This document shows positions 13,068 through 22,519 of a stretch of DNA of 64,000 nt, piece after piece. This stretch comes from Saccharum officinarum (lineage: Eukaryota; Streptophyta; Magnoliopsida; Poales; Poaceae): NCBI GenBank assembly GCA_020631735.1, contig CM036158.1:84579914-84643913 (forward strand), written 5' to 3'. The notes below the pieces were generated by a model. It made no database searches, had not been told where the DNA came from, and saw only the letters and a list, made by a program, of their open reading frames with translations. Each line of letters begins with the position of its first letter. Position 1 is the first letter of the stretch. The position numbers and the translations under genes were made by a program.

Positions 13068-13440
13068 TTTTAGCGGTTAAGGCACCGTAATCTTTACCCG
13101 GAGCCCTGGGTTCAAAGCCTGTGTAGCGCAGGTGGGCCAAATTTTCTTTTATTTTTTAATCACCTAACTGCACTATAACTAAATAAAAGAAAATAAAAAA
13201 CTAATCCTAATGCAATTACTATCCTAGTGCAGCGGTTAAAGCTATAAACTCTGGAGCCAAAGACCTGGGTTCAATCCCTAGGCTGAATTTTTTTAATTTT
13301 TTAAATATAAACTAAGTACGCTACAACTAAGTGATAGAAAATATAAAACTAAACCTAACGCACTACTATCATAGTGCAGCGGTTAAGGCACATTACTCTG
13401 GACCTTGAGACCTGCGCTCGATCCCGAGGCTAGCCATAAT
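13068..13440 (+). repeat. Three tandem tRNA-like (SINE-like) modules
   Basis: Three head-to-tail units start near 13069, 13226 and 13373, with spacings of about 160 and 147 bp. Each begins with an A-box-like stretch (GCAGCGGTTAAGGC or a close variant) followed about 30 nt later by a B-box-like stretch. The second unit has GGTTCAATCCC inside a foldable T-arm (CTGGG, a 7-nt loop, CCTAG). The first and third B boxes are degenerate. AT-rich spacers between units also resemble each other. No standard full tRNA cloverleaf can be supported, so tRNA-derived SINE-like repeats are the best reading. Confidence 0.6.
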
Positions 13441-13576
13441 TTTTTGACATATTTTTTAAAAATATAGTTATCACTATCAATTCACAAAGTGAGTTTCAGC
13501 CCATCACCGTGGGTTTCATTATATATAATTTTTTTCCTTTTTAATCTGAATAAATTCACGCATTTATATTCCTATT

Positions 13577-14690
13577 TCGCCTATGTCCAAATATCTTGAA
13601 ATTTTTTGGTAAACATGTGCACCTAAATTATAGCCCCATACAAGATCTTAGGTTTTTCTGATTATTTTCTTTATTATTCTATTTTCTTTATGCTAAATGG
13701 GTCAGGAGATGCCCAATTATATCTTAAACACACTAGAAGTTTGCATCCACCACAACAAAAATTTGGTCCTCAGGGCACATGAGACCCTGTGGAAAAGTTT
13801 GGCACCATTCCGGATTGTCTCGGGGTTAGGCTCAGTTCAACCTATAATTAATGGTGATGTCACGCGGAAATTCAATTAAACCGAAGAAAGTACCAAATCA
13901 TCTCAAAAAAAATCTCAAACTTGGTGTTTCCTTCACCCATGGCACATGCAAGCCCGAGAAAATGTTTGAGACCAATATGACACCGAAATGCATATGAACC
14001 ACAGGAACCTTGGGAACTTAGGTGTTTAGTCACTATTCCATGAGACGGCTTATATAGATTTGTGAAGCAGGTATGTTCCGCCTGTCCAAATGTCACAAAT
14101 TTTTTTTGGCAAGCATGTGCTCCCAAATTATGGCCCCACACAAGATACTAGGTTTTTCTGATCATTTTCTTTATTATTATATTTTTCTTTATGCTAACGG
14201 GACAGGAGAAGCCCAATTACATCTTGAACACACTAGAATTTTACATCCACCTCAACAAAAATTTGGTCCCTAGAGCACATGAGACCCTGTAGAAAAGTTT
14301 GGCACCATTCTAGATCGTCTCGGGGGTAGGCTCAGTTCAACCTCTAATTAATCGGTGACGTCGCGCGAAAATTCAATTGAACCGGAGAAAGTACCAAACC
14401 ATCTCAGAAAAATCCCAAACTCGGTGTTTCCTTCATCCATGACACGTGCAAGCCCAAGAAAAAGTTTGAGACCAATACGACACTGGAATACATATGAACC
14501 ACAGGAACCTAGGTGTTTAGTCATTGTTCCATGAGACGGCTTCTAGGGGTTTGTGAAGCAGGTATGTTTCGCCTATGTCCAAATGTCTTGAAATTTTTTG
14601 GCAAGCATGTGCACTCAAATTATGGCCCCACACAAGATTTTAGGTTTTTTTATCATTTTCCTTATTATTATATTTTCTTTGTGCTGAAAC
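13577..14690 (+). repeat. ~500-bp tandem repeat, about 2.2 copies
   Basis: Copies begin near 13577, 14077 and 14570. The shared anchor GTCCAA occurs at 13585, 14084 and 14578, giving periods of 499 and 494 bp. The third copy stops after about 120 bp. Copies differ by scattered substitutions and short indels. No coding region is supported. The array lies next to a CACTA transposase remnant and may be its internal or subterminal sequence. Confidence 0.85.
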
Positions 14691-14880
14691 CAAACTAAAG
14701 GTGCCTTACATCTCCCCCGATGTTCTTATAGAACATAGTATTGACAGTCCTCCGGTCCTTCCTATCGGCGGGGTGCCTCATCATTATATCTTTCTTATGC
14801 TCTTCGCCATGCTAGTGCAACAGTTTGGCTGACTTTGCATTTGCAAATAGCCTATGCACCCAGGGAGCTATAGGAAACTA

Positions 14881-15693
14881 TCAAATGATCTTTACGGGAC
14901 CTCCTTTGATCTTGGTACCCTCATCTGATGGCCCTTCCTTGTACCATGGAGCTTCACACTTGGGGCACGTATCCAAGTCTTTGTATTTGTCTCCATGGTA
15001 CAATATGCAATCATTAGAACACGCGTGAATATTTTTAACCTCGAGGCCGATGGGACAGATTATTTGCTTAGCCAGGTATGTCTTTTGTGGCAACTCATTT
15101 TTTCTGGGAGCATTTTCCTTATTATACCTAACAACTGATCGAAGCCTTTATCGCTCAATCCGTTTGTAGATTTGAACTCTAACAACATGATGTCGGCTTC
15201 GAGTTCGCTCATTGGACAATCCTTATACAATGGTGTTTTGCCATCTTGTCTCATTTTCTCTAGCTTTCTTAGCTGTCTATCACTAAGAAATCCACGCTCT
15301 ACATTACGTACCAGCTGAGAAATGCCATCGTCATGCTCGGTGTCATCAGCTAGCGTATTCATAAACACATCATTAACGGTAGCCATAGGTTCCTCGTTAG
15401 TAATGGCTTCGTGGAGGGCTACGTCAGGCATTGCCACATCATCATTGCTATTCTGCGGATCATTCACACCAACCTCCCCATGCATACTCCATATCATATA
15501 GTTTGGCATGAACCCCTTGGTAATCAAGTGCATTCATACAGACTCAACTCTCTCCCATTTCCTTTGATTCATGCAATCTTTGCATGGGCAGAAAACCATC
15601 CCTAGCATCGTCTTTGGCATCGGCGATAAACTTGCTGACACCAAGCATGTACCGCTTGTCTATTCGGGATAGATACATCTACTCTCGATCCAT
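14881..15693 (-). pseudogene. CACTA (En/Spm) transposase tnp2 N-terminal fragment
   Basis: Minus-strand pieces read as the start of a plant CACTA transposase. The transposase-associated region begins at 15693 with MDRE, an in-frame TAG where a tryptophan is usual, and then MYLSRIDKRYM. A second frame (15533-15060) carries an acidic linker and ends near MLPEK. A third (about 15093-14881) continues with PQKTYLAKQIICPIGLEV, HACSNDCILYHGD and the CPKC zinc pair. The last shift falls in an A6 run near 15105. The catalytic part of the transposase is missing downstream. Stops and frameshifts mark it as inactive. Confidence 0.8.
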
Positions 15694-15699
15694 CTCTGC

Positions 15700-16859
15700 A
15701 CAAAAAAATATTGAGACAGTAATTACAGAGAAATTAATAACAAGTGAACCTTCATGAACAACAATTATAGCTCGAAAGTACTATTTATTGTACACTAATT
15801 TAATTTAGTTACTCGATTTTTTAAAAATATTCTACACTAATTATTGAAAAATTGAAATTAGTAGCCCCGGCCATATAAGTTGAAAATCGTAGCGCCATAA
15901 AAAACAATTGTTGCACAATAATGAAGAACAATTATTCTACTCCATCTCACATAAAAATGGAGACACTGATTTAAAAAAGACTGAAATTGAAGACATGATC
16001 ATGAACAACGATGTAGCTTCAAACAATGTGTTGGTAGGTGACACATGGATTAATTTGCTCATCAAAATTATAAAAGAATCTACTCTACTCCTAACAAGAA
16101 CTAATTATGGCATCATATACTAACAATCATCTTGACCACCATGTAATTAGCTAGGAATTTAAATGGGTTCATAGACACCAACCTTTTGGATGATGGATTC
16201 TCCATAATTTGCTTGGAAGCTTTGTGACCATCATATTGTGATCTAAGGATCTCTAATTCGTGTGTTTTGTGTTACTGTGACACTCAGTTTTGGTTGGTTG
16301 TAGAAATCGGGTGTTTTTTTTTTTTTGTTCTTGCAACAACCGAGTGCTAGGACCCCATAAAACAACCGATTGTCGCCTAGATAGACTCTTACAGTACACA
16401 TAAGGCCATGAGTAACAGTAACACGACGGGATGGATGGAGGCCATGAGCCCAGTTGGCAGAACCAGTCAGCTAAGCTGGGGCGACGTGGGCGCTCCAGCG
16501 AACGGGACACGGCCGATCAACCCCGTGTATGAACTGCAACTGCTCTGCTCAACTGGATTTGTCATGCAAGACAAGAAGCTAGGAATAGCTCCGACATCGT
16601 CTCGCGGCACTGTAGTTCGATACAAACGATCATCGATCGGCGACGTACGCAGTACGTTTGCTGGTGCATGGCGACGCGTTGCCACGACCATACAGGCCAT
16701 GCCAAAGGACCGTAGTATTTTTAATGAGCCTACTAGTGGGAAACACAGACCACGTACACACAATCGTAACGCGAGTCCGGGAGTACGTGGCGACCGGATC
16801 GAGGCTTTAATTGATCATCAGTCAATCATGCATCCGTTTAGTCAAAGGGTCTAGGAGTT
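15700..16859. other. Intergenic, no gene supported
   Basis: The sequence is AT-rich to 16250, has a T-rich tract near 16314-16326, then a moderately GC-rich stretch to 16855. Open frames are short and mutually overlapping without recognisable domains or plausible splice patterns. I see nothing to annotate. Confidence 0.5.
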
Positions 16860-17550
16860 GTGCTATCTTGAGATGCCAAGCAAATTCCAAAGCAGGAGCT
16901 ATTGGCAACACCCAATTGTTTTTAATAAGTTTTTCTTAGTAGATCAAGTTATTAGGGTTAGTGTTTCTCCATACCAAATTTCTTGGTATTGGAGTTTTAT
17001 CTCCTCCTTCTCCTCTCCGGCGACGGTGAAGAGGAAGGGTGGAATCGTCTTCTCCATGGCGGCTCCGTTGAAGATGAGGGCGACAATTTCGGCGTCAGCA
17101 TCTTCATCAACATGACGACATGGAGACTTTTATTTCCGGATGGCTGCATCAAGGCGGAGATGATGTCGTCACCATGGAATAATTTTCTCCGGTCTCTTCT
17201 CCGTTTTACTGTGGTTAGATCTGGCCACGATGAAGGACTAGGGAGAATAATTTTCAGATCAGTCTTCCTCACTCTTTGGTGGCAGAAACAAGAAGGAAGA
17301 CACTAGAAAGAAGAAGTTCCTCAATTCCGCCTACAGGAATGTTGACCGTCGTTTGTTAGGCATTTGTTCTCAGGCCATTTGCCGAGTGTTTGCCTGTGCG
17401 GTCATCCATACTGCGAAGAATCTAGCAGGTTAGATTTTGAGTTGTGCTATTCACAGCGTGGGTACTATTTTGTAATCCAGAGTGCTTGTGACGCGTTGAT
17501 GTACCCAGCTATCGTATAATATAATTCTTCTTTCATCGCAAAAAAAAAAC
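16860..17550 (+). mobile_element. Poly(A)-terminated retroposon-like sequence
   Basis: The segment ends at about 17532-17549 with TTTCATCGC followed by an A10 tract, the kind of 3' end seen in plant LINEs. Upstream are broken short frames rich in basic residues, and TTTTGTAATCCAGAGTGCTTG about 80 nt before the tail, as is common in LINE 3' regions. No reverse transcriptase domain is visible, and I cannot identify target duplications. It could instead be a processed gene copy. Confidence 0.35.
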
Positions 17551-17615
17551 AGGCAACAGTGCAAATACAATATATAAAACAGTGCGAATATTGCAAGCAG
17601 CCACGCAGCAAGAAA

Positions 17616-17895
17616 GTACTCCCTCCATAAAAAAGAACAAAATTATAGAATGTGTGCTGCTCAAAGTTTCTCAAGCTTGACTAAGTTTATATTAAAAAAA
17701 AGTAATCCCTCTGTCCCTGATTAAGTATATTCAGTTGTCTTAAGTTAAACCTTTTAAATTTTGACCGACTTTCGAGGAAACTCTATCAAAATTTGTGACA
17801 TCAAATTATTATTATTAGATATACCATAGAATATACTTTTATAATATATTCATTTTATATCATAAATGTTGTTTCAATAAGAGATTCTAGTAGTA
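17616..17895. repeat. Stowaway-type MITE remnants
   Basis: Two Stowaway-like ends, TACTCCCTCCAT (about 17618) and TAATCCCTCTGTCC (about 17702), lie about 85 bp apart in AT-rich sequence. Neither has a clear partner end, so they are truncated or nested remnants. The CTCCCTCC terminus with a flanking TA is characteristic of grass Stowaway (Tc1/mariner) MITEs. Confidence 0.5.
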
Positions 17896-17961
17896 AATAA
17901 AATAGGAGTAGTCTGCAGATGCTCTTACCCCGAGCACTGGCGGGTGCTGTTGTGAGTTTGT

Positions 17962-18016
17962 GACAGTGACACTAGCCTTTTTTTTTTTTTTTTGCGAAAG
18001 GACAGTGACACTAGCC
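17962..18016 (-). mobile_element. Micro-retroposon: 23 bp poly(T) insert with 16-bp target duplication
   Basis: GACAGTGACACTAGCC occurs at 17962-17977 and again, identical, at 18001-18016. The 23 bp between them is T16 plus GCGAAAG. Read on the minus strand it is CTTTCGC followed by poly(A), resembling the last bases of a plant LINE 3' end. This fits target-primed reverse transcription that stopped almost immediately. Confidence 0.7.
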
Positions 18017-18677
18017 CGGCAAGGTGTCTTGGTTGTCATGATTGGGGTTCGAAGCGTGCCCCCGTCGGTGAGCGCAAGCTGCCCCACGTGCCCCCGTCTC
18101 CTCTTCACTAATCACTCGTACTACTCCGCTCCTAGCTCCTCTATGCGGGCGGGCCCACTCCCCACTAGCGTAACCCCATCAGCATCAACCATGATAGGAG
18201 GGCCGGCCGCGTGACTGATGGCGTACTCCTGATACTGGTATATCGACAGGGTTAAGCAATCATCATACGTATATTACAGAAATGGACACTCAATCAGTAC
18301 GACAGCATGGTAAAGCCGTTGTCTTCCCAAAATATAAACCCTGATAAAATACACACAAGAAGTTTTCTCAATCAGTATACATCGTCTTCCTAAAAGAACT
18401 CGAGAAGTTTTCTCAAATTTTGCTCTTCCATGTAAATTGGCAATTTTTTTCTCTCCTTTGCTCTCATCTGTCTTGGCATCTCTCCCACAAATTTTTATGG
18501 GAATTCAGATTAAGTAATTTATTTTTTTATTCAGAGTACCATCACAAGAGGGGGAATCATTGTTATTTGCCTCCGAGCTAAGTTGCCCGTGGTAGCACTA
18601 ATTAAAATACGGCTTGAAAGTGATTAAACAGTTGCGCCAACAATTTACACGTGGGGTACCTACGCGTCTTCGCCAAC
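18017..18677. other. Intergenic, no gene supported
   Basis: Mixed composition, with a GC-rich part (18030-18210) and then AT-rich sequence. There is no domain, no RNA gene and no complete transposon end. Confidence 0.5.
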
Positions 18678-18725
18678 AGCAACAGGGTCTACCGGGGTTT
18701 TTTTTTTAGCAACAGGGTCTACCGG
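18678..18725 (-). mobile_element. Micro-retroposon: 12 bp insert with 18-bp target duplication
   Basis: AGCAACAGGGTCTACCGG is present at 18678-18695 and identically at 18708-18725, separated by GG plus T10. It has the same architecture as the insertion 700 bp upstream and is again minus-oriented if the T run is a poly(A) tail. Confidence 0.6.
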
Positions 18726-19140
18726 TTTCGTGACTACTACTAGTAGAAACTACAAGAAGGAAATAATTCCATGCAGCAATCAAGGGACATGTTCCCTGGA
18801 CTGAAGAACTCGATCTCCCTTTCATTAACTTCATGTTCACAATTTATTAGCACTACTACTGTTCCACTTGGCCAGAGTGCAACAAAGAAGAAGAAAGGAG
18901 CCATATGCACTGCTCTCCTCGAAGAAAAAAAAAGAGATAAATCGTATGGACTTGATCGTAGCCACGGAGTATATTACTATTGGAAAAAGTCTACTTGACC
19001 CCCCAACTATTGAGGCCACCAATTATAGCAGTATACGTATGAGCATGGCTGTCTAAATAATGTTTGAGTCATCACCTGACTTTAGTTGAAAGCCACAAGG
19101 ACAGAACAAAATAAGGCCGTGACATCATCTTGTATAATAT

Positions 19141-19398
19141 TGCCTCTATCCCAGAAAAATGCAATTAAATTTTATCCTAAATTAAAGCATCCTAAGTTTA
19201 ACCATATTTGTAAAAAATCAGATTTGTAAAAAAAATACTAATATTTGTTATATCAATAGGTATCAATATACTCTTCAATCATCATGAAATATATTTTTCA
19301 TAATATGTCTATTTGGAGTCTTAGTATTGTTTATGTTTTTTAATTTAGTCAATTATAAGATGGTTTTAACTTAGATGATACATAGAATTGCATTCTTC
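19141..19398. mobile_element. Stowaway-like MITE
   Basis: The ends are imperfect inverted repeats: AGAAAAATGCAATT near 19155 and AATTGCATTCTTCT near 19386. The interior is AT-rich and non-coding. Size and termini fit a mariner-type MITE; the target duplication is not clear. Confidence 0.5.
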
Positions 19399-19401
19399 TA
19401 A

Positions 19402-19694
19402 GGGCCTGTTCGGATCAGTTTCGAATTCTTAAAAACCAGTTTTGTCTCTAGTTTCTAAATCTGGATTCTGCGCAAAAATTGGTGGGGTGTTTGAATCCCC
19501 TAGTTTTTAAGAATCTGGCTTCATTTATTGCTCTATAGGTCACAAAAACTAGCAAAAGCTGAGTAACAACACCTTCCTAGTTTTTAAGAATCCGGCAAAA
19601 ACTGACAGAAAAAATTGGGGTGTTTAGATCCCACCCAATTTCTAAAAGTCAGACTCCTAAAAACTGGCAAGAACAGGAGGATCCAAACATGGCC
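19402..19694. mobile_element. Tourist-type MITE, 293 bp, duplication TAA
   Basis: Ends GGGCCTGTTCGGATC and GATCCAAACATGGCC form a terminal inverted repeat, flanked by TAA at 19399-19401 and 19695-19697. Three-base TAA/TTA duplications identify PIF/Harbinger (Tourist) MITEs. The interior repeats a TTTTTAAGAATC(T/C)GG motif and is non-coding. Confidence 0.8.
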
Positions 19695-19697
19695 TAA

Positions 19698-20643
19698 GAT
19701 GCAGAGGTGTACAGTTAACTAGTCACAGTATTTGATGATATCGGACTACTGTTTATTTATGAATACATTATTTGTAGCACCGGATAAGACAACAGACTTG
19801 CAATGGCCCAGACACCATTGGGCTGTAACAAATAGAATGGACAGGCCCAACCTAAAAACTGCTAACCCACGCCCATCCAAAAAAAAAAAAAAGAAGAAGG
19901 AATTCCAAAAAAAGAAAGGAAAAAGTCGTGCTGGGGTGCAATTTATAACTTATCAAAATAGAAAACGGGGTTGTGCACACTCCTGCATCAAACAACTCCG
20001 TCTTTGCTCTTATTGTGGGCAGGGCCGCTTCTTGATTTGCGGGCCTGACGGGCCTTCCTGTGTGGTTTGGACCACTTCTTTTTCTGCGAAGGCCTTTTTG
20101 TGGACCACTTCAAAATCAAATACTAGAGAGGCCCATGTAAATCCAGAGGACCAGGATTGTGCTGTTGTCACTTGTCAGCTGTCACAGAGTTCATCGTATC
20201 GTCGTCAAAGATGTCCATTCACTTGGAATTTGGTAACACAAAACTTTGTTGCACGCAATTGGCTAGTTACCACAACCTGACACCATTTTTTTCACCTTAT
20301 TACTGGGACTGAATCCAGAACTGACGCGCTTATGCATTGTTTCTTGTATCACGACTTCATCAAATGAAACTCAGCAGCCAGGAAAGCAAAAGGAAACTGA
20401 ACAGCCAGGTAAACAAGCAGGAAAATGTGACTGATATAACAGCAATTACATAAAGCTTAAGATCTTACACCAGCAAAAGAAAACCTAGGAGAGACTACCA
20501 TGCATTAACTAGCTAGTTATTCTACATATATAACGTTTGACACAAACTTAAGGTAAGGTTTCTCGACAAAATATAAGACCACAAATAAACTAAGCAGCAG
20601 CCAGCAGGTTGTCGGTAGCTCCATTGACAACGACGCAATACGA
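19698..20643. other. Intergenic and 3' flank of the histone gene
   Basis: An A14 run lies near 19880. A 182-residue open frame (19732-20280) has no recognisable domain and reads across the A-rich tract, so I do not call it. The part nearest 20640 would be the 3' untranslated region of the minus-strand histone gene. Confidence 0.4.
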
Positions 20644-21474
20644 TTAGTGCCTCTCGCCACGGATCCTGGTAGCCAGATGAACATCTTTGGGCATGATGGT
20701 GACCCGCTTGGCATGGATGGCACACAGGTTGGTGTCCTCGAAGAGACCCACGAGATACGCCTCTGCCGCCTCCTGCAGAGCAAGGATCGCATGGCTCTGG
20801 AAACGCAGGTCACTCTGCATGTGCATGTGCATGTGCATGTGCATATACATAGCCATGAAGTTGCATTTATTTATTTATTTAGATCTTACGCAATACAACT
20901 GTTTCAAAAAAAACAAGGGAAAAATGCAGATCCTGCATGCATGTAGTGATCAAATTAGCAACTGTAGTAGTAGTACCTTGTGAAGCTGGGCAATCTCCCT
21001 ATGAGCCTCTGGAAGGACATCTTTCTAATGAGCAGCTCGGTGCCCTTCTGATACTTGCGAATTTCACTGCAAGAAGAAACTAAATGTGAGGTTCAGATCG
21101 ATTCAGCTTTGACACGGTTAATTGCATGAAAAAACACAGCCGTACCGTACAATTGATAGGAAAGCAAAACCATGCATGAAATGAAATTAGCTATGTTGCA
21201 CTTGCTGCATGCACATACCGAAGGGCTACAGTTCCGGGGCGGTAACGGCGAGGCTTCTTCACTCCTCCTGTTACTGGCACTCTCTTGCGAGCAGCAATCT
21301 GTAAATGGTCACCAAGCCATACTAATAATATTTAAATCTACTTTCAACGCGCAAGTACTGATGATACTTAACATGCAAATTTTGACATATGCATACAAAT
21401 ATCTTTGAAACGAGTTGCTTCCTTCGTGCCTTTCCTCCGGTCCACTTACGAGCTGTACACTTGGTACGAGCCAT
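20644..21474 (-). CDS. Divergent histone H3.3-type gene, four coding exons, one frameshift
   Basis: Minus-strand exons at about 21474-21397, 21298-21219, 21066-20977 and 20814-20644 encode an H3 core histone, the nucleosome subunit that pairs with H4. Introns in the coding region and the core residues Tyr41, His87 and Leu90 match plant H3.3, not intronless H3.1. Against plant H3.3, tail changes include Q5C, S10W, P16R, S28R, A29V, T31V and H39R; core changes include S57G, P66S, R128T and A135H. Lys4, 9, 14, 18, 23, 27 and 36 remain. Two defects are visible. The expected exon 1 donor after TCAAAG reads ATATTT, so the next GT (21396) would add about three residues. Exon 3 lacks one base near 21000, in the LVREIAQ region, shifting frame before exon 4. 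A 2-nt alternative acceptor (CAG/AG at 20815/20813) would bring back frame. The final intron's 3' end is a (CACATG)n repeat. It may be a decaying paralogue, or the indel may be a sequence error. Confidence 0.8.
20818..20850. repeat. Hexanucleotide (TGTGCA) microsatellite at a splice site
   Basis: Four to five units of GTGCAT lie directly against the last intron's acceptor of the histone gene. On the gene strand this replaces the expected pyrimidine-rich tract with CACATG repeats. Confidence 0.8.
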
Positions 21475-22389
21475 CTTGCAAACAAAATAGTAAACTGATC
21501 ATATGTACAAAATAAATCCTGAGTACTGTATTGTAATTGAAATTAAAATGCTTCTGAGGAACAGAAATAATATAACAGTATCTGCATCTAGTTGAATGTG
21601 CGCGGAACTACTGTCACACACATATCGTATGCCTAATTAATCATGTAATGTAATAGTAAGAAAATAAATGGAGAGCATGTATGCAGATAAAGAGAAATAT
21701 ATGAATTGAGATGCGGGAACTATACACAGTGCAAATAAAGGCCAATCGGCAGCAGGGGCTTCATGACGTTTCAAGCAATATTGGATGGTATATGTATTCG
21801 ATAAAATATTGGATATGGTATATATACGGTACTATTTCAGAGCTGAATAAACCTGATTCATCACCTGGATACTAAAGAAACACTAATTACTATTGAGTTG
21901 TCGTTTCCTCTCTGTTACAATATCAGGGCATACCGGTACACAGAAGCATGTGTGTAGAGAATTAGAGATATGTCGAGAGAGAATAGGACACTGCAAAGTG
22001 CAAACAAGATCATGTGCACTCGATACTCATGTAACGGAAGTTATCAAAACACTTGTACGACATAAATGGTGAATAACCTCTGAGCAGATTGGGGATAGAT
22101 GACTGTCTAGCTAGTGTAATCATATTAGAGTTTGCAACCCATAATTTCACACATTAAAAGCCTAGAAACACATGCTTATCAAAGCAACAACCGCCAAGGA
22201 CCAAATAAACACGGCGCCGGCCAGTTGATGATCTATACAAACAACAAAGCATGGCAATGGCCAACATGTAGCTAGATATATGCACAACAAATAAAGCAAG
22301 AATATAGATCACCGGACTACTGCACAAATCAAGTAGTAATAAGGGGAGTAGGAGAGTAACAAAAGAAGGAGGTGGGTCTATTTAGTTAC
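21475..22389 (-). other. Probable 5'-UTR (leader) intron of the histone gene
   Basis: A donor AG/GTAACT at 22390/22389 and an AG immediately before the ATG (21476-21475, TTTGCAAG/ATG) would define a leader intron of about 915 nt. Plant H3.3 genes commonly have a leader intron that supports constitutive expression. The span holds no coding sequence. Confidence 0.5.
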
Positions 22390-22503
22390 CTCTCACAGAT
22401 CGTGTGTGTGCTAGCAACTGCTACACTGATGATCGATGCCTCGCAGTCGTAGGTCGCTCTTCAGCCGTGATACCGTGATGTTTGCCCGGGGGAGAGGGGG
22501 CGC

Positions 22504-22513
22504 TATTTATATA
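22504..22513 (-). promoter_or_regulatory. TATA box of the histone gene
   Basis: TATATAAATA on the minus strand lies about 115 nt upstream of the proposed leader-intron donor and about 1.03 kb upstream of the ATG. This fits transcription start near 22475, a short first non-coding exon and the leader intron. Confidence 0.55.
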
Positions 22514-22519
22514 GGCACG

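Larger units (their letters stand above)
2941..13072 (+). mobile_element. Decayed Ty1/copia (Sirevirus-like) element, 5'-truncated, with nested LTRs
   Basis: This is a degenerate plus-strand copia element. In order it holds a gag remnant with a damaged zinc knuckle (from about 3001), a broken pol (3330-6511), a long 3' untranslated region with several AGGGGGAG-like purine tracts, and a 3' LTR (7656-13072) interrupted by two solo LTRs. No 5' LTR is present. Pol shares its order and wording with the better preserved minus-strand element at 57176-64000, and the LTRs also match in their ends and palindromic repeats, so both belong to one lineage. Removing the two inserts and one copy of each target duplication leaves an LTR of about 2.0 kb, against 2.26 kb in the other element. 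Confidence 0.85.
7656..13072 (+). repeat. 3' LTR of the plus-strand copia element, split by two solo LTRs
   Basis: The LTR begins just after the polypurine tract at 7656 (TAAAGG where TGAAAG is expected) and ends near 13072 with CTAGCCATTAGGACCTTTTA. That end corresponds to CTAGCCATCTAGGACCTTACA at the outer end of the other element's LTR, read in the same sense. Its native sequence lies at 7656-7734, 9065-10532 and 12602-13072. It carries a promoter TATA box (TATAAATA, 10105-10112) and ACCGGAC/GTCCGGT palindromic motifs between about 9490 and 10050. Confidence 0.75.

Noticed and set aside
13068..13440. Functional tRNA genes
   Set aside because: The A and B boxes are recognisable, but acceptor stems and anticodon arms do not fold into a standard cloverleaf, and two of the three B boxes are degenerate.
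19732..20280. A 182-codon open frame on the plus strand
   Set aside because: It crosses an A14 tract and repetitive sequence and has no domain or promoter context.
20517..20813. A 98-codon minus-strand frame as a separate gene
   Set aside because: It is histone exon 4 read in the wrong frame; the translation becomes basic and meaningless, while the adjacent frame gives the conserved H3 C-terminus.
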